Assembly (NCBI RefSeq): GCF_902167145.1
Contig: NC_050105.1
Span: 141,097,988 to 141,161,987, forward strand
Direction: 5' to 3'
DNA: 64,000 nt
Source: Zea mays
Lineage: Eukaryota > Streptophyta > Magnoliopsida > Poales > Poaceae
Shown: positions 11,665-20,910 of the stretch, piece by piece
Layout of the letters: every line of letters starts with the position of its first letter
Position numbering within the stretch: position 1 is the first letter of the stretch
Notes under the pieces: model-generated
The model's database searches: none
What the model was told of the DNA's origin: nothing
What the model saw: the letters and a program-made list of their open reading frames with translations, nothing else
Translations under genes and position numbers: made by a program

Positions 11665-12895
11665 TGAAAGGGAATTAGGCTTACACCTAGTTCCTAAATT
11701 ATTTTGGTGGTTGAATTGCTCAACACAAATTGATGAACTAACTAGTTTGCTCTAGATTATACGTTCTACAGGTGCCAAAGGTTCATCTACAACTATACTA
11801 ATTCGACTGTCCGGAATACCGTAGATTATTCCGGACAGGAGAAGCTTTTTGGAAAAACAGGCCAAGCGCGGACCGTCCGGGCCCCTGCGGCGGACCGTCC
11901 GTGACAGAAGAATGACCCTCGGACAGAACCAATGCAAAAACACAAGTTTCCACTACAGACTGTCCGGAGGAAAAGCGAAGACCGTCCGAGCCCTCGCGCG
12001 GACCGTCCGGCCTCAGGCGCGGACCGTCCGGTCGGTAAGAAACCGAAAAACCCGAAGGTGACGGGTTCGGAGAAATGAATTATAGGGGGCCTCGCGGACC
12101 GTCCGGGGTGCACAACCGGACCGTCCGCGACTGGCTCTGTCTGACATCTGACGACGCATTAAATGCAATATAGCCGTTGATATAGCCGTTACTGCTGACC
12201 GTTGCATTTTCAGCCGTTGATCTACAGGGGCGGACCGTCCGCACCAGGAGGGCGGACCGTCCGCGCTCAGCAGAATGGCCCAACGGCTAGGAAGTGGTTG
12301 GTGGCTATAAATACAACCCCAACCACCTCCATTCACTTCATCCAAGCAATTCCAACCTTCAACATTCAATACAAGAGCTAGCAATCCATTCCAAGACACA
12401 TTTAAAGCCTCCATCTCTCCAAGTTTCACAATTGAGAAAAGAGATCATTAGTGACTTGAGAGAGAAAGTGATCCGTGTGTTATTTGTCGCTCTTGTCGCT
12501 TGGCCTTTTTAATCGTGCTTTCTTGATTCTTTCATTGCGATCAAACTCACTTGTAATTGAGGCAAGAGACACCAATCTTGTGGTGATCCTTGTAGGGACT
12601 TTGTGTTCCAAGTGATTAAGAAGAGAAAGCTCACTCGGTCCGAGGGACCGTTTTGAGAGAGGGAAGGGTTGAAAGAGACCCGGCCTTTGTGGCCTCCTCA
12701 ACGAGGAGTAGGTTTGCATGAACCGAACCTCGGTAAAACAAATCCACGTATCACACTTCTTATTTGCTTGCGATTTGTTTTCGACCCTCTCTCGCGGACT
12801 CAATTATATTTCTAAACGCTAACCCGGCTTGTAGTTGTGATTGTTTTTGAGAATTTCAGTTTCGCCCTATTCACCCCCCCTCTAGGCGACTATCA
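11665..12895 (+). repeat. 3' LTR of Sirevirus B
   Basis: Second copy of the 3559-4790 LTR, 1231 bp, ending TATCA and followed by the CGGAC duplication. It has the same palindrome array (about 11870-12265) and TATA box. Confidence 0.95.
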
Positions 12896-12900
12896 CGGAC

Positions 12901-13463
12901 AGGTACAGTAGAGTGTCCGGTGCGCCAGTATGGGCGTGCCTGACTTCTGCGCGCGCTGGCGCGCATTCAATGCGCTGCAGGTAGCCGTTGGCGCCAAAGT
13001 ATCCGTTGCTTCGATGGCACACCGGACAGTCCGGTGTACACCGGACATGTCCGGTGAATTATAGCGGACTAGCCGTTGTGAATTCCCGAAGCTGGCGAGT
13101 TCCTGAGGCGCCGTTCCTTGGAGCACCGGACACTGTCCGGTGTACACCGGACAGTCCGGTGAATTATAGCGGAGCGCCTCTGGATTTTCCCGAAGGTGAC
13201 GAGTTTGGCTGGGAGTCCTCTGGTGCACCGGACACTGTCCGGTTGCACACCGGACAGTCCGGTGCGCCAGACCAGAGGTGCCTTCGGTTGATCCTTTGCT
13301 CTTTTGTTGAACCCAATACTTTGTCTTTTTATTGGCTAAGTGTGAACCTTTGGCACCTGTATAACTTATACACTAGAGCAAACTAGTTAGTCCAATTATT
13401 TGTGTTGGGCAATTCAACCACCAAAATTATTTAGGAACTAGGTGTAAGCCTAATTCCCTTTCA
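12901..13463 (-). repeat. 5' LTR of Sirevirus A, outer (U3) part
   Basis: Continuation of the 2816-3558 LTR beyond element B, ending CCTAATTCCCTTTCA (the TGAAAGGGAATTAGG LTR start on the minus strand). It contains several CACCGGAC..GTCCGGTG palindromes between about 13019 and 13265. The base after it begins the Huck-like element. Confidence 0.9.
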
Positions 13464-13492
13464 CCTCGCCGACGGGGGAGAGAAGGGTCCGC

Positions 13493-16419
13493 ATGGCAGT
13501 GCGGACTGGTGGCTGCATCCTCCAGCTGAGGCAAGCGCGGGCGCCGCAGTACATCCCCGCCATCCTCGCGTCTTCGAACAAAGGGTGGCAGCGCCGGTGG
13601 TTCTATCTCCGAAATGACGACGGGAGGCTCCCGTCGTTTTCTCAGCGAGTGGTGACTGCCGCCGCCGATAACTGGCGCTACGGGACCCCGCGTGACAGAC
13701 AGAAGAATCTCCATCCCCTTCTGAAGGCCCTGGAGGAGCTGCGGAAAGGAGGGCTCACCGCTGCGGGGGTGGTTGCCGCCATTCATCGCCGGAGGGTGCT
13801 TCCCTTGACGGAGTGGCGGCTGCCACTTTGGGAGATGACGCGGGGGGCCGACTTGGAGGGTTTGCGGATGTCCTCGGAGCCCCTTCCCGTCGACGACCTC
13901 CACAGGCGGGTAGCCGGCACGTTGGGGAAGCCGGACGCCGGCGCCCTCTCCCAGCCCTTGATGCGTCCCGACCGCGGGTGTGTGTCCCTGGTGAGTGTCC
14001 GCTCCTTCTTTCTTCTTGCGTCGGATAGCCCTTGGTTCTCACAGCCGAGACTTTTCGTCTGTCTCCAGGAGGTAGGGCATCACAAGCCTTCCCTGCCACC
14101 GGTCCCGGAGGACGCGGTGGACCGAGCTGCGCGGAGGGTTGCTGCAGAGAAGAGGAAGGAGAAGAAGGACGCGAAGAAGGCTCGGGCCCGCGAGCGGGCG
14201 CGGGCTCGGGACGCCTTGGAAAGGCTCCGTCGTCGGCAGGAGAGGGATGGGCTCCCGAGGGAGCCGTCGCCGGAGACGCCTGATGACGACGACGACGATG
14301 AAGACGACGATATGGCTGCCCGCCGTGGCCTCAGCCCGGATCTGAGGCTGGGCCAGGGGTTGTCAAGCCAGCCCTCGAGCGGGCTGGTGCCGTCGGTATC
14401 CGGGGCCGGGACGTCGGGGTCCCGGTCCGAAGAGCGGGGGCAGACCGAGGGGGTACTTGGCCCCTCGGCTGAGGTAGTTGAGGTGACCCTGGGGAGTCAG
14501 GCCGAGCTGCCTGTTCCCCGAGAACCGTCGCCCGTGCCGACTGCGCAGGAGGGCGATCCTCGGGTCGTCGTGGCTGCTTCTGGGCAGTCCGTCCCTCGGG
14601 TGCCTCGGGCGCCCAAGGCGAGGACGGTACCGAAGCCGGCAGCGGGGCAGGCCTCGGTGGTACCCTCGGGGATCGAGGTTTGAGAGACCTCCCCACAGGC
14701 ACGATTGATCATGGCTCGAAGTGGGTAAGTATCTTAGGATGTCTTCGTCCTGGCTCCTCCTTCGTACGTCCCGATCCTGATTTTCCTTTTCTCCTTAGCA
14801 AGCGGAGGCACGGTTCGACCGATCTGGCTCCCCGGAAGGTCCTCAAGACGGCGTCGGCTTCTGCAGCTAGTGCCGCGCCGGGCCTCGCCGGCCAGCTGAC
14901 CTCCTCGCAAGACGCCCCACAGCGGGGGGCTCAGGCGGCACTAGTTGCCGTGGGGTGAGCTCCTGACGCTGACTCCTCTGTCGAGGAGGCCGTCACGCTG
15001 GGGGAGGCTGCCGGCGCGGCCGTGGCCTCGGGCCCACCAGACATGCTGTCGGCGGTGGCGCTGGCTGCTGCCGAGGCCGTTGTCGTTCTGGCCGTGGAGC
15101 CACCCGTCGCCGCCGATGCTGAGATGGCCGAGGCGTCGCTACTTGGTGCCTCGAAGGAGGGGGGCGCGAACCCGCGACCTGTCCCGTCGAGCGGCAGCCT
15201 TGTCCCTGCGCGGCGCAGTTCCGACGGGCGGCGCCAGTTGCTTCGGTTCTGGACCCGTGGGGCCTCGGATCCCCTCTTCGTTCTTGACGACGAGCGGGAG
15301 GAGCAGTCTTGGGACGGGCTTCATGAGTGTGCCGAGGCAACGGTGGGGTCGCTCCGGTCGACCTTGGAGGTCCTTTGTAGGGACGTCCGCAAGATCCTCC
15401 AGGTAATGATTTCAGGCATACCTTTCATGTGATTAAGGCGTTCTTTGTGACGCCCCGCTTCCTTCCCTCAGGATCTGACGGATCTGAGCACCGCCAAGTC
15501 GTCGTTCATCCGCCGCGAGGTCGATGTCTGGGGTTCGCTGTGGTACCTGAGGACCACGCTTGCCAGGACTACCACGCGCCTCTCCCAACAGAGCGCCGAG
15601 GTGGCGGACCTTCGGTTGCTCTGTGTCGATCTGGGAGCAGAGGCGCAGCGACACGCGCAGAGGCGCAGCGGCAGCAGTCGGAGCTTGACCAGGTCACCAG
15701 CGAGCGGGACCAATCTCGGGGCCGGGCCGCCGAGGCCGAAAGCCGGGCTGAGGCTCTTGGAGTCCAGTTAGCCGAGGCATCTGCTCGGGCCGGAATCCTT
15801 GCAGCAGACCTAGCCGGGGCCCAAGCCGCATCCTCGGAGCAACGTGCCCGAGCCGAAGGTATGTCTTGGCTGTTTTAAGATTTCGATTCGGCTTCGTTCC
15901 TCAACTCGTGTTTGAAGTCTTCCGCTTTGGCTGTTTGCAGAGCTCGAGTCTGCCCTTGATAAGTCCGCCAAGGCGCTTGCTCAGGCGGCCGAGCAGAGGG
16001 AGGCCGACCACGCGGCCTTGTCCGAGGCCATCTCGGCCTTCTGCTGGGTCTTTGGCTTTGACAACGTCCCCTCGGGAAGCTCCCCTCAAAGTCGCCTGCA
16101 GGCCTTGGGTGACCATGCGCGTGGCAGACTCCGCGAGGCGCTGCATCACGGCGTCAGGCGGGGATTCGCCGTGCTCGCTTCCCACTATGACGTGGATCTG
16201 GAGCGGGTCAGCGAGGGGTATTGCCTCCCCGACGAAGATGAAGCCGCCCTGGCCGAAGTCCAGAGGCTCGACGCGGCCGCCGCGGGCCCAAGCGTGGTGC
16301 TGGCAACCACCTTCGAGGCAGAGATCCTCCCGCTTGCGCCGTCGTCCGAGGCCGGGGCGGATCTTGCCGAGGGTGGGGACGAAGCCGAGGGCGCGGCTCC
16401 TTCTCCGGGCGACGCCTGA
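13493..16419 (+). pseudogene. Antisense additional gene of the gypsy element (putative gypsy-type transposon domain)
   Basis: A plus-strand gene lying antisense between the integrase end and the missing 3' LTR. Exon 1 (about 13493-13990) encodes a conserved plant domain recognisable from LASSNKGWQRRWFYLRN and from LTAAGVVAAIHRRRVLPL; I recall it as Pfam PF04195. GT-AG introns are visible: 13991-14068 (GTGAGT...CTCCAG), about 14725-14798 (GTAAGT...CTTAG), about 15402-15471, and about 15860-15940 (GTATGT...TTGCAG). Later exons encode a Lys/Arg/Glu-rich then Ala-rich coiled-coil protein ending PSPGDA at 16419. An in-frame TGA at 14681 and stop/frame problems near 14956 suggest decay. Tat-lineage elements are known to carry such antisense ORFs; the function is unknown. 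Confidence 0.65.
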
Positions 16420-16821
16420 TTCTGCCGGAGCAGTTTTCTTTGAATGCATATGTGTCTTTTGCGGCCGCCGAGGCCTGAACACCTTATTATCGTAATATAA
16501 GGTTGTGTTTCTTTTCCTTCCGTTTTGCGTATCCGGACCCGTTCGTCAGTAGCAGGGTAGCTTGCCCAAGTAAGAGTCATTTTTCGTGGTAGGCGACGAG
16601 TGAGGTATCCGTATCCCAGAGGCGTAGGGGTCCCTTGGCTCGGTCGGCCTTGCCACTTACATGCACCCTTATTCGTTTCTTGGGGTTCTGTTACTGACAT
16701 AGCCGGGAGACGCGAAAGCCTTTTTGATGAAAGACTTTTTTCGAGGAAAATTTTGACACAGAGGGGGTTCCCCCCTTCTAGCCCCCGAGGGAGGGTCGGG
16801 CTTTGCCGAGGTAAGGCTGAC
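16420..16821. other. Non-coding stretch of the gypsy element next to the C insertion
   Basis: About 400 bp between the antisense gene and the insertion point of element C. I see no ORF of interest. The last five bases, CTGAC (16817-16821), are the target duplication of element C and continue at 26383. Confidence 0.6.
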
Positions 16822-17019
16822 TGAAAGGGAATTAGGCTTACACCTAGTTCCTAAATAATTTTGGTGGTTGAATTGCCCAACACAAATATTGGACTGACTA
16901 GTTTGCTCTAGTGTATAAGTTATACAGGTGCAAAAGGTTCACATCTAGCCAATAAAAAGACCAAGTGTTGGATTCAACAAAGGAGCAATAAGGCAACCGA
17001 GGGCACCTCTGGCTGGAGG

Positions 17020-17536
17020 CACCGGACTGTCCGGTGTGCACCGGACAGTGTCCGGTGCGCCCGTAGACTTCGTTTTCTACCCTTCGCCAGAGGACTTCGA
17101 CTTCAACCCTTCGCCCTCGGGAATTCGCGGAGGCCGGCGCGCTATAATTCACCGGACTGTCCGGTGTGCACCGGACATGTCCGGTGTGCCAACGAACCGC
17201 GGCCTCCGGAACTCGCCACCCTCGGGTTCGCGCGGCAGCCGCTCCGCTAAAATTCACCGGACTGTCCGGTGTACACCGGACTGTCCGGTGAACCACGGAG
17301 CAACGGCTACTTCCGCGCCAACGGTCACCTGCAAGCGCATTTAATGCGCGCTCTGCGCGCGCAGTCGGCAGGCGCGCCCATACCGTTGTACCGGACAATG
17401 AACAGTTCATGTCCGGTGTACACCGGACATCCAGGCGGGTCCACATGTCAGAGCTCCAACGGTCAGAATCCAACGGCAACGATGACGTGGCAGGGGGCAC
17501 CGGACTGTCCGGTGTGCACCGGACTGTCCGGTGCGC
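17020..17536. promoter_or_regulatory. Palindrome cluster CACCGGACNGTCCGGTG in the C LTR
   Basis: At least six 17-19 bp palindromes lie in U3: CACCGGACTGTCCGGTG at 17020-17036 with further copies, CACCGGACAGTGTCCGGTG and CACCGGACATGTCCGGTG variants, often in head-to-tail pairs separated by two or three bases. They repeat in the 3' LTR (about 25241-25757). Similar motifs are reported as conserved in Sirevirus LTRs. They could bind a dimeric regulator or form cruciforms; neither is shown here. Confidence 0.75.
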
Positions 17537-17571
17537 CATCGAACAGAGAGCTCCCAGCAACGGTCAAGTTT

Positions 17572-17602
17572 GGTGGTTGGGGCTATAAATACCCCAACCA
17601 CC
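17572..17602 (+). promoter_or_regulatory. TATA box enclosed by a perfect 11-bp inverted repeat (C, 5' LTR)
   Basis: GGTGGTTGGGG, C, TATAAATA, CCCCAACCACC: the two 11-base arms are exact reverse complements around the TATA element. The second copy is at 25793-25823 in the 3' LTR. Confidence 0.8.
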
Positions 17603-18160
17603 CCTCCATTCATTGCATCCAAGTTTTCCACTTCTCAACCACTAACAAGAGCTAGGCATTCAATTCTAGACACACTCAAAGAGATCAAATCCTCTCCAAT
17701 TCCACACAAAACCCTAGTGACTAGTGAGAGTGATTTGCCGTGTTCATTTGAGCTCTTGCGCTTGGATTGCTTCTTTTCTTTCTCATTTGTTCTTGTGATT
17801 AAAACGCCATTGTAATCAAGGCAAGAGGCACCAATTGTGTGGTGGCCCTTGCGGGGAAGTTTTGTTCCCGGCTTTGATTAGAGAAGAGAAGCTCACTCGG
17901 TCCGAGGGACCGTTTGAGAGAGGGAAGGGTTGAAAGAGACCCGGCCTTTGTGGCCTCCTCAACGGGGAGTAGGTTTGCAAGAACCGAACCTCGGTAAAAC
18001 AAATCTCCGTGTCTCACTTGCTTATTCGCTTGGGATTTGTTTTGCGCCCTCTCTTGCGGACTCGTTTATTATTACTAACGCTAACCCCGGCTTGTAGTTG
18101 TGTTTATATTTGTAAATTTCAGTTTCGCCCTATTCACCCCCCCTCTAGGCGACTATCAAT

Positions 18161-18172
18161 TGGTATCAGAGC
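18161..18172 (+). other. Primer binding site of Sirevirus C
   Basis: TGGTATCAGAGC, a full match to the tRNA-iMet complement, two bases after the LTR. Confidence 0.93.
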
Positions 18173-18206
18173 CCGGTGCTTCATTAGAGCCTAACCGCTC
18201 GAAGTG

Positions 18207-20897
18207 ATGTCGGGAGATCACGCCAAGAAGGAGATGGAGACCGGCGAAAAGCCCACTACAAGCTACGGGAGCACTTCATCGGAAGAGTCCCGCACCAAAA
18301 GGAGGGAGAAGAAGAAGAGCTCCTCCAACAAAGGGAAGGAGAAGAAATCTTCTTCTCACCACAAAGAGAAGAAGGAAAAATCTTCTTCCCACAAGCCACA
18401 TCGGAAAGGCGACAAGCACAAGAGGATGAGGAAGGTGGTCTACTACGAGACCGACACTTCATCAACTTCTACCTCCGACTCCGATGCGCCCTCCGTCACT
18501 TCTAAGCGCCAAGAGCGCAAGAAGTATAGTAAGATTCCCCTACGCTACCCTCGCATTTCCAAACATACACCTTTACTTTCCGTCCCATTAGGCAAACCAC
18601 CAACTTTTGATGGTGAAGATTACGCTAGGTGGAGCGATTTAATGCGATTTCATCTAATCTCGCTCCACAAAAGTATATGGGATGTTGTTGAGTTTGGTGC
18701 ACAGGTACCGTCGGTAGGGGATGAGAACTATGATGAGGATGAGGTAGCCCAAATCGAGCACTTCAACTCACAAGCCACAACAATTCTCCTCGCCTCACTA
18801 AGCAAAGAGGAATATAACAAAGTACAAGGGTTGAAGAACGCTAAGGAGGTTTGGGATGTACTCAAAACCGCGCACGAGGGAGATGAGCTTACTAAGATCA
18901 CCAAGCGGGAAACGATCGAGGGGGAGCTCGGTCGGTTCCGGCTTAACAAAGGGGAGGAGCCACAACACATGTACAACCGGCTCAAGACCTTGGTAAACCA
19001 AGTGCGCAACCTCGGGAGCAAGAAGTGGGATGACCACGAAGTGGTAAATGTTATTTTAAGATCTCTCATTTTTCTAAATCCCACTCAAGTTCAATTAATT
19101 CGTGGTAATCCTAGATATACTAAAATGACCCCCGAGGAAGTTATCGGGCATTTTGTAAGTTTTGAGTGCATGATAGAAGGCTCGAGGAAAATCAACGAGC
19201 TTGGCGAGCCATCCGAAGCTCAACCCGTTGCATTCAAGGCGACGGAAGAAAAGAAGGAGGAGTCTACACCAAGCCGACAACCAATAGACGCCTCCAAGCT
19301 TGACAATGAGGAGATGGCGCTCGTCATCAAGAGCTTCCGCCAAATCCTCAAACAAAGGAGGGGGAAAGACTACAAGTCCCGCTCCAAGAAGGTTTGCTAC
19401 AAATGTGGTAAGCCCGGTCATTTCATTGCTAAATGTCCTATGTCTAGTGACAGTGACCGAGGCGACGACAAGAAGGGGAGAAGAAAGGAGAAGAAAAGGT
19501 ACTACAAGAAGAAGGGCGGCGATGCCCATGTTTGTCGGGAATGGGATTCCGACGAAAGCTCTAGCGACTCCTCCGACGACGAGGACGCCGCCAACATCGC
19601 CGTCACCAAGGGACTCCTCTTCCCCAACGTCGGCCACAAGTGCCTCATGGCAAAGGACGGCAAAAAGAAGAAGGTTAAATCCAACTCCTCCACTAAATAT
19701 GAATCTTCTAGTGATGATAATGCTAGTGATGAGGAGGATAATTTGCGTTCCCTTTTTGCCAACCTTAACATAGCTCAAAAAGAAAAATTAAATGAATTAG
19801 TTAGTGCTATTCATGAAAAGGATGACCTTTTGGACTCCCAAGAGGATTGTCTAATTAAAGAAAACAAGAAACATGTTAAGGTTAAAAAGGCTTATGCTCT
19901 AGAGGTAGAAAAATGTGAAAAATTATCTAGTGAGCTAAGCACTTGCCGTGAGATGATTGACAACCTTAGAAATGAAAATGCTAGTTTAATTGCTAAGGTT
20001 GATTCTCATGTTTGTAATGTTTCAATTCCCAATCCTAGAGATAATAATGATGATTTGCTTGCTAGGATTGAAGAATTAAATATTTCTCTTGCTAGCCTTA
20101 GATTAGAGAATGAAAAATTGATTGCTAAGGCTAAAGATTTTGATGTTTGCAAAGTTACCATTGCCAATCTTAGAGATAAAAATGATATTCTTCATGCTAA
20201 GATTGTTGAACTTAATTCTTGCAAACCATCTACATCTATTGTTGAACATGTATCTATTTGTACTAGATGTAGAAATGTTGATATTGATGCTATTCATGAT
20301 CATATGGCTTTAATTAAACAACAAAATGATCATATAGCAAAACTAGATGCTAAAATTGCCGAGCATAACTTAGAAAATGAAAAATTTAAATTTGCTAGAG
20401 GTATGCTCTATAATGGGAGACGCCCTGGCATCAAGGATGGCATTGGCTTCCAAAGGGGAGACAATGTCAAACTTAATGCTCCTCCAAAGAACTTATCTAA
20501 CTTTGTTAAGGGCAAGGCTCCCATGCCTCAGGATAACGAGGGTTACATTTTGTACCCTGCCGGCTATCCTGAGAGCAAAATTAGAAAAATTCATTCTAGG
20601 AAGTCTCACTCTGGCCCTAATCATGCTTTTATGTATAAGGGTGAGACATCTAGTTCTAGGCAACCAACCCGTGCTAAGTTGCCTAAGAAGAAAATTCCTA
20701 ATGCATCAAATGAACATAGCATTTCATTTAAAACTTTTGATGCTTCTTATGTGCTTACTAACAAATCCGGCAAGGTCGTTGCCAAGTTTGTTGGGGGCAA
20801 ACACAAGGGTTCCAAGACTTGTGTTTGGGTACCCAAAGTTCTTGTATCTAATGCCAAAGGACCCAAAACAGTTTGGGTACCTAAAGTCAAGAACTAA
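18207..20897 (+). CDS. Gag polyprotein of Sirevirus C
   Basis: An intact 896-residue Gag. It has a Lys/Ser-rich N-terminus (RKGDKHKRMRKVVYYETD near 75), a capsid-like segment beginning PTFDGEDYARWSDLM, a CCHC knuckle CYKCGKPGHFIAKC, an acidic serine stretch, a long coiled coil, and a basic tail ending VPKVKN. It is closely similar to the Gag of element B throughout, with two residues fewer near GEPSEAQP. The start at ATG 18207 lies 35 bases downstream of the PBS. The stop (20895-20897) is followed 13 bases later by the pol frame in another register. Confidence 0.95.
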   Translation: MSGDHAKKEMETGEKPTTSYGSTSSEESRTKRREKKKSSSNKGKEKKSSSHHKEKKEKSSSHKPHRKGDKHKRMRKVVYYETDTSSTSTSDSDAPSVTSKRQERKKYSKIPLRYPRISKHTPLLSVPLGKPPTFDGEDYARWSDLMRFHLISLHKSIWDVVEFGAQVPSVGDENYDEDEVAQIEHFNSQATTILLASLSKEEYNKVQGLKNAKEVWDVLKTAHEGDELTKITKRETIEGELGRFRLNKGEEPQHMYNRLKTLVNQVRNLGSKKWDDHEVVNVILRSLIFLNPTQVQLIRGNPRYTKMTPEEVIGHFVSFECMIEGSRKINELGEPSEAQPVAFKATEEKKEESTPSRQPIDASKLDNEEMALVIKSFRQILKQRRGKDYKSRSKKVCYKCGKPGHFIAKCPMSSDSDRGDDKKGRRKEKKRYYKKKGGDAHVCREWDSDESSSDSSDDEDAANIAVTKGLLFPNVGHKCLMAKDGKKKKVKSNSSTKYESSSDDNASDEEDNLRSLFANLNIAQKEKLNELVSAIHEKDDLLDSQEDCLIKENKKHVKVKKAYALEVEKCEKLSSELSTCREMIDNLRNENASLIAKVDSHVCNVSIPNPRDNNDDLLARIEELNISLASLRLENEKLIAKAKDFDVCKVTIANLRDKNDILHAKIVELNSCKPSTSIVEHVSICTRCRNVDIDAIHDHMALIKQQNDHIAKLDAKIAEHNLENEKFKFARGMLYNGRRPGIKDGIGFQRGDNVKLNAPPKNLSNFVKGKAPMPQDNEGYILYPAGYPESKIRKIHSRKSHSGPNHAFMYKGETSSSRQPTRAKLPKKKIPNASNEHSISFKTFDASYVLTNKSGKVVAKFVGGKHKGSKTCVWVPKVLVSNAKGPKTVWVPKVKN

Positions 20898-20910
20898 ATT
20901 TGTTTTGTAG

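Larger units (their letters stand above)
3559..12895 (+). mobile_element. Sirevirus B (Opie/Ji-type), complete structure, one nonsense codon
   Basis: Full-length element of 9.3 kb with a 1232-bp 5' LTR, PBS, gag, pol, a polypurine-rich 3' region and a 1231-bp 3' LTR. It is bounded by the 5-bp duplication CGGAC (3554-3558 and 12896-12900) and inserted in the LTR of element A. By eye the two LTRs differ at roughly eight positions (for example gcacgacc/gcacaacc), or about 99.3% identity. At the grass LTR rate of 1.3e-8 per site per year this suggests an insertion a few hundred thousand years old. Pol carries one in-frame TGA. Confidence 0.95.
1..13463 (-). mobile_element. Sirevirus A (Opie/Ji-type Ty1/copia), left part off window, interrupted by element B
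   Basis: Minus-strand Sirevirus whose 5' half lies in the window. Reading leftwards on the minus strand, it has a 5' LTR (13463 down to 12901, then 3558 down to 2816), a tRNA-iMet primer binding site, gag, and the first codons of pol at the window edge. The LTR ends are TGAAAGGG...GACTTTCA. Element B (3559-12895) sits inside this LTR and is flanked by CGGAC on both sides. The outer duplication at the 5' end would be CCTCG at 13464-13468; its partner is off the window. A was inserted into the Huck-like element beginning at 13464. Gag is frameshifted, so this copy is probably not autonomous. Confidence 0.9.
16822..18158 (+). repeat. 5' LTR of Sirevirus C
   Basis: Runs TGAAAGGGAATTAGG to GCGACTATCA. 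It contains a palindrome cluster (17020-17536), a TATA box framed by inverted repeats (17572-17602), and a transcribed part with the CGGTCCGAGGGACCG palindrome near 17899. Confidence 0.96.

Noticed and set aside
13991..14068. 78-base in-frame segment as coding sequence of the antisense gene
   Set aside because: It begins GTGAGT, ends CTCCAG and encodes unconserved VRSFFLLASDSP-type sequence, so it is more likely an intron even though the frame stays open.
16898..17560. Long open frame (220 codons) rich in HRTVRCTPDSPV repeats in the C LTR, repeated in other LTRs
   Set aside because: It is the translation of the CACCGGACTGTCCGGTG palindromes on the antisense strand, with no known domain and no start context. 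The LTR structure explains it.
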